From Heritagella sp051881655 (GTDB taxonomy: Bacteria; Bacillota; Clostridia; Oscillospirales; Acutalibacteraceae), in the NCBI GenBank assembly GCA_051881655.1, contig JBJEQH010000194.1, forward strand, positions 1 through 31,750: DNA of 31,750 nt, in the 5' to 3' direction. This document shows positions 30,836 through 31,750 of this stretch, one piece after another (position 1 is the stretch's first letter; each line of letters opens with the position of its first letter). Position numbers and translations under genes: made by a program. The notes under the pieces were generated by a model that had not been told where the DNA came from, did no database searches, and saw only the letters and a list, made by a program, of their open reading frames with translations.

Positions 30836-31354
30836 TTATCCCTCGGGGAAAAGGCTCAAAACATCCCGGTACAGCCCCTGCAGGCCCCCCACCGTGGGCC
30901 AGCAGCTGCTCTTGCTGAAATCATTCTCCACGCCCCCCACGTTCAAAAACAGGGTCTCCTCCCCCAGCATCACCTGATTATAGCCGCGGCTTGTGCGGAA
31001 CGGCGTGCTCAGCGAGCCATCCAGGAACGTGTAGGAGAGGGAATCCAGCGTGAGAACAATCACCGGATGGGACTGCCGGTATTCCACCACATCCTCCGGC
31101 TCCACCGCCAGCGAGGGGAATTCAAATCCCTCCGGTGCCAGCTGCGCACCTACCCACGTCTCGATCTGCTCCAAGCTTTCGGGATCGGTGATGACGGCCG
31201 AGGGCTCTTCCGCCCCCGCCGGATACAGGGCCGCCTGTTTCAGGTGGCTCCCACCGAAAACATCCGGTTTTTCTCCGCTCTGCCCACAGCCGGACAGCAC
31301 GCCCAAAAACAGCAGCATACACAGTAAAACAGAAGTTATTTTTTCCTTTTTCAT
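30836..31354 (-). CDS. Putative lipoprotein of unknown function
   Basis: A 172-residue secreted lipoprotein. The basic start MKKEK, a hydrophobic stretch (SVLLCMLLFLGVL) and the lipobox LSGC with Cys23 indicate signal peptidase II processing and anchoring to the membrane outer face. The mature part is acidic and mixed alpha/beta (AVITDPESLEQIETWV, HPVIVLTLDSLSYTFLDGS, EETLFLNVGGVENDF) and I do not recognise it. Start choice is uncertain: AAGGAG lies 15 nt before the ATG at 31354, while in-frame GTGs at 31366 and 31384 are upstream. The lipobox position favours the ATG. The unknown gene upstream ends 19 nt earlier on the same strand, so both probably share one transcript. Confidence 0.82.
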   Translation of the reverse strand: MKKEKITSVLLCMLLFLGVLSGCGQSGEKPDVFGGSHLKQAALYPAGAEEPSAVITDPESLEQIETWVGAQLAPEGFEFPSLAVEPEDVVEYRQSHPVIVLTLDSLSYTFLDGSLSTPFRTSRGYNQVMLGEETLFLNVGGVENDFSKSSCWPTVGGLQGLYRDVLSLFPEG

Positions 31355-31373
31355 TACTCTTCTCACTTTCTCC

Positions 31374-31750
31374 TTATTCAGCACTTACGGACAACACATA
31401 GTCTTTAATTTCCGTCCATTCACCAGTTTCATCAGAAAAGTGAAATCCTATACACACACAAACCGAGCCATCCATATTGCTGTAAGTTACATCTGTATAT
31501 ACATTTTCATAAGACTGAGAATAATTCTGAAGGTACTCATTGATAATTCCTGTTACCTCATTTTCCATCTCATCCGTTACCTGTGACATATTTGCATAGT
31601 TAATAAAAATCGAATATATCGATCCATCAAAATCCATTACAACTTCTGCAAAATCGCTAATGCCTTCATCTATTTGCTTTCTGTACCGGAAAGTATAGGA
31701 ATTAAGGGCATTCGGAATGCAATCTTCTAATGAATACTCAGAAAAATTTA
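31374..31750 (-). CDS. Unknown protein, 5' end beyond the window (partial)
   Basis: The frame ending at TAA (31374-31376) is open all the way to the right edge, so the apparent ATG at 31637 is probably internal. The visible 125 residues are acidic and hydrophilic with many Tyr, Asn and Ser (ALNSYTFRYRKQIDEGISDFAEVVMDFDG, SIYSIFINYANMSQVTDEMENEVTGIINEYLQNYS, VCVCIGFHFSDETGEW). No motif is recognised. The stretch is clearly AT-richer than everything to its left, with A/T-ending codons. This suggests an acquired gene or the border of a region of different origin. It is cotranscribed with the lipoprotein gene. Confidence 0.7.
   Translation of the reverse strand, partial: NFSEYSLEDCIPNALNSYTFRYRKQIDEGISDFAEVVMDFDGSIYSIFINYANMSQVTDEMENEVTGIINEYLQNYSQSYENVYTDVTYSNMDGSVCVCIGFHFSDETGEWTEIKDYVLSVSAE

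Overview
The window looks like chromosome from a GC-rich member of the Clostridia (Bacillota), most likely an Oscillospiraceae/Ruminococcaceae-type anaerobe. The reasons are AGGAGG-type ribosome sites on nearly every gene, sigma-A promoters with 17-bp spacers, compact U-tailed terminators, [FeFe]-hydrogenase maturation genes, a small DUF6472-type protein, and many sugar-phosphate enzymes. No phage, transposon, rRNA, tRNA or CRISPR array was recognised. The far right edge is visibly more AT-rich than the rest.

Layout. 1-1164 (-): membrane protein with a possible permuted papain-like domain, cut by the left edge and started by TTG. 1381-2865 (-): L-fucose/L-arabinose isomerase-family protein with its own promoter and palindromic operator. 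3238-5452 (+): OmpR-type response regulator and sensor kinase. 5544-6368 (+): Mrp/NBP35-type Fe-S carrier ATPase. 6491-13834 (-): a six-gene sugar operon transcribed LacI regulator, six-hairpin glycosidase, ROK kinase, cupin glucose-6-phosphate isomerase-like protein, a second such cupin, and a mannose-6-phosphate isomerase-like protein with a long N-terminal extension. Two CGTTCACGTGAACG operators sit in the leader of this operon. 14285-15306 (-): ZIP metal transporter and a 58-residue Cys-containing protein. 15505-15984 (+): unknown protein. 16081-17988 (-): GNAT acetyltransferase and glucuronate isomerase. 18257-19021 (+): MerR regulator with a TipAS-like drug-binding domain. 19025-19783 (-): trans-aconitate methyltransferase-like enzyme. 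20021-20659 (+): degenerate orotate phosphoribosyltransferase-like protein behind an unusual leader. 20704-21672 (-): membrane-anchored CHAP protein. 21821-26355 (+): LysR regulator, divergent Old Yellow Enzyme-type oxidoreductase, ceramidase-like hydrolase. 26417-29350 (-): hydG, hydF and a TM1266-type regulator. 29680-30678 (-): ADP-ribosylglycohydrolase. 30836-31750 (-): a lipoprotein and a 5'-truncated unknown gene.

Working together. The LacI operon reads as a cytoplasmic route: glycoside cleavage, ATP phosphorylation by the ROK kinase, then aldose/ketose phosphate interconversion by up to three isomerases. It has no transporter of its own. The fucose/arabinose-type isomerase and uxaC add further sugar and uronate entry points. 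hydG-hydF-regulator supports [FeFe]-hydrogenase assembly and fits a fermentative H2-producing lifestyle; hydE and the hydrogenase itself are not here.

The points I consider most worth a second look are the double-cupin isomerase operon with its perfect paired operators, the divergent OYE/ceramidase-like pair, the mutually exclusive hairpins ahead of a phosphoribosyltransferase-like gene whose catalytic acids are missing, the TipA-like internal translation start, and a promoter-to-terminator unit in the hydG leader.
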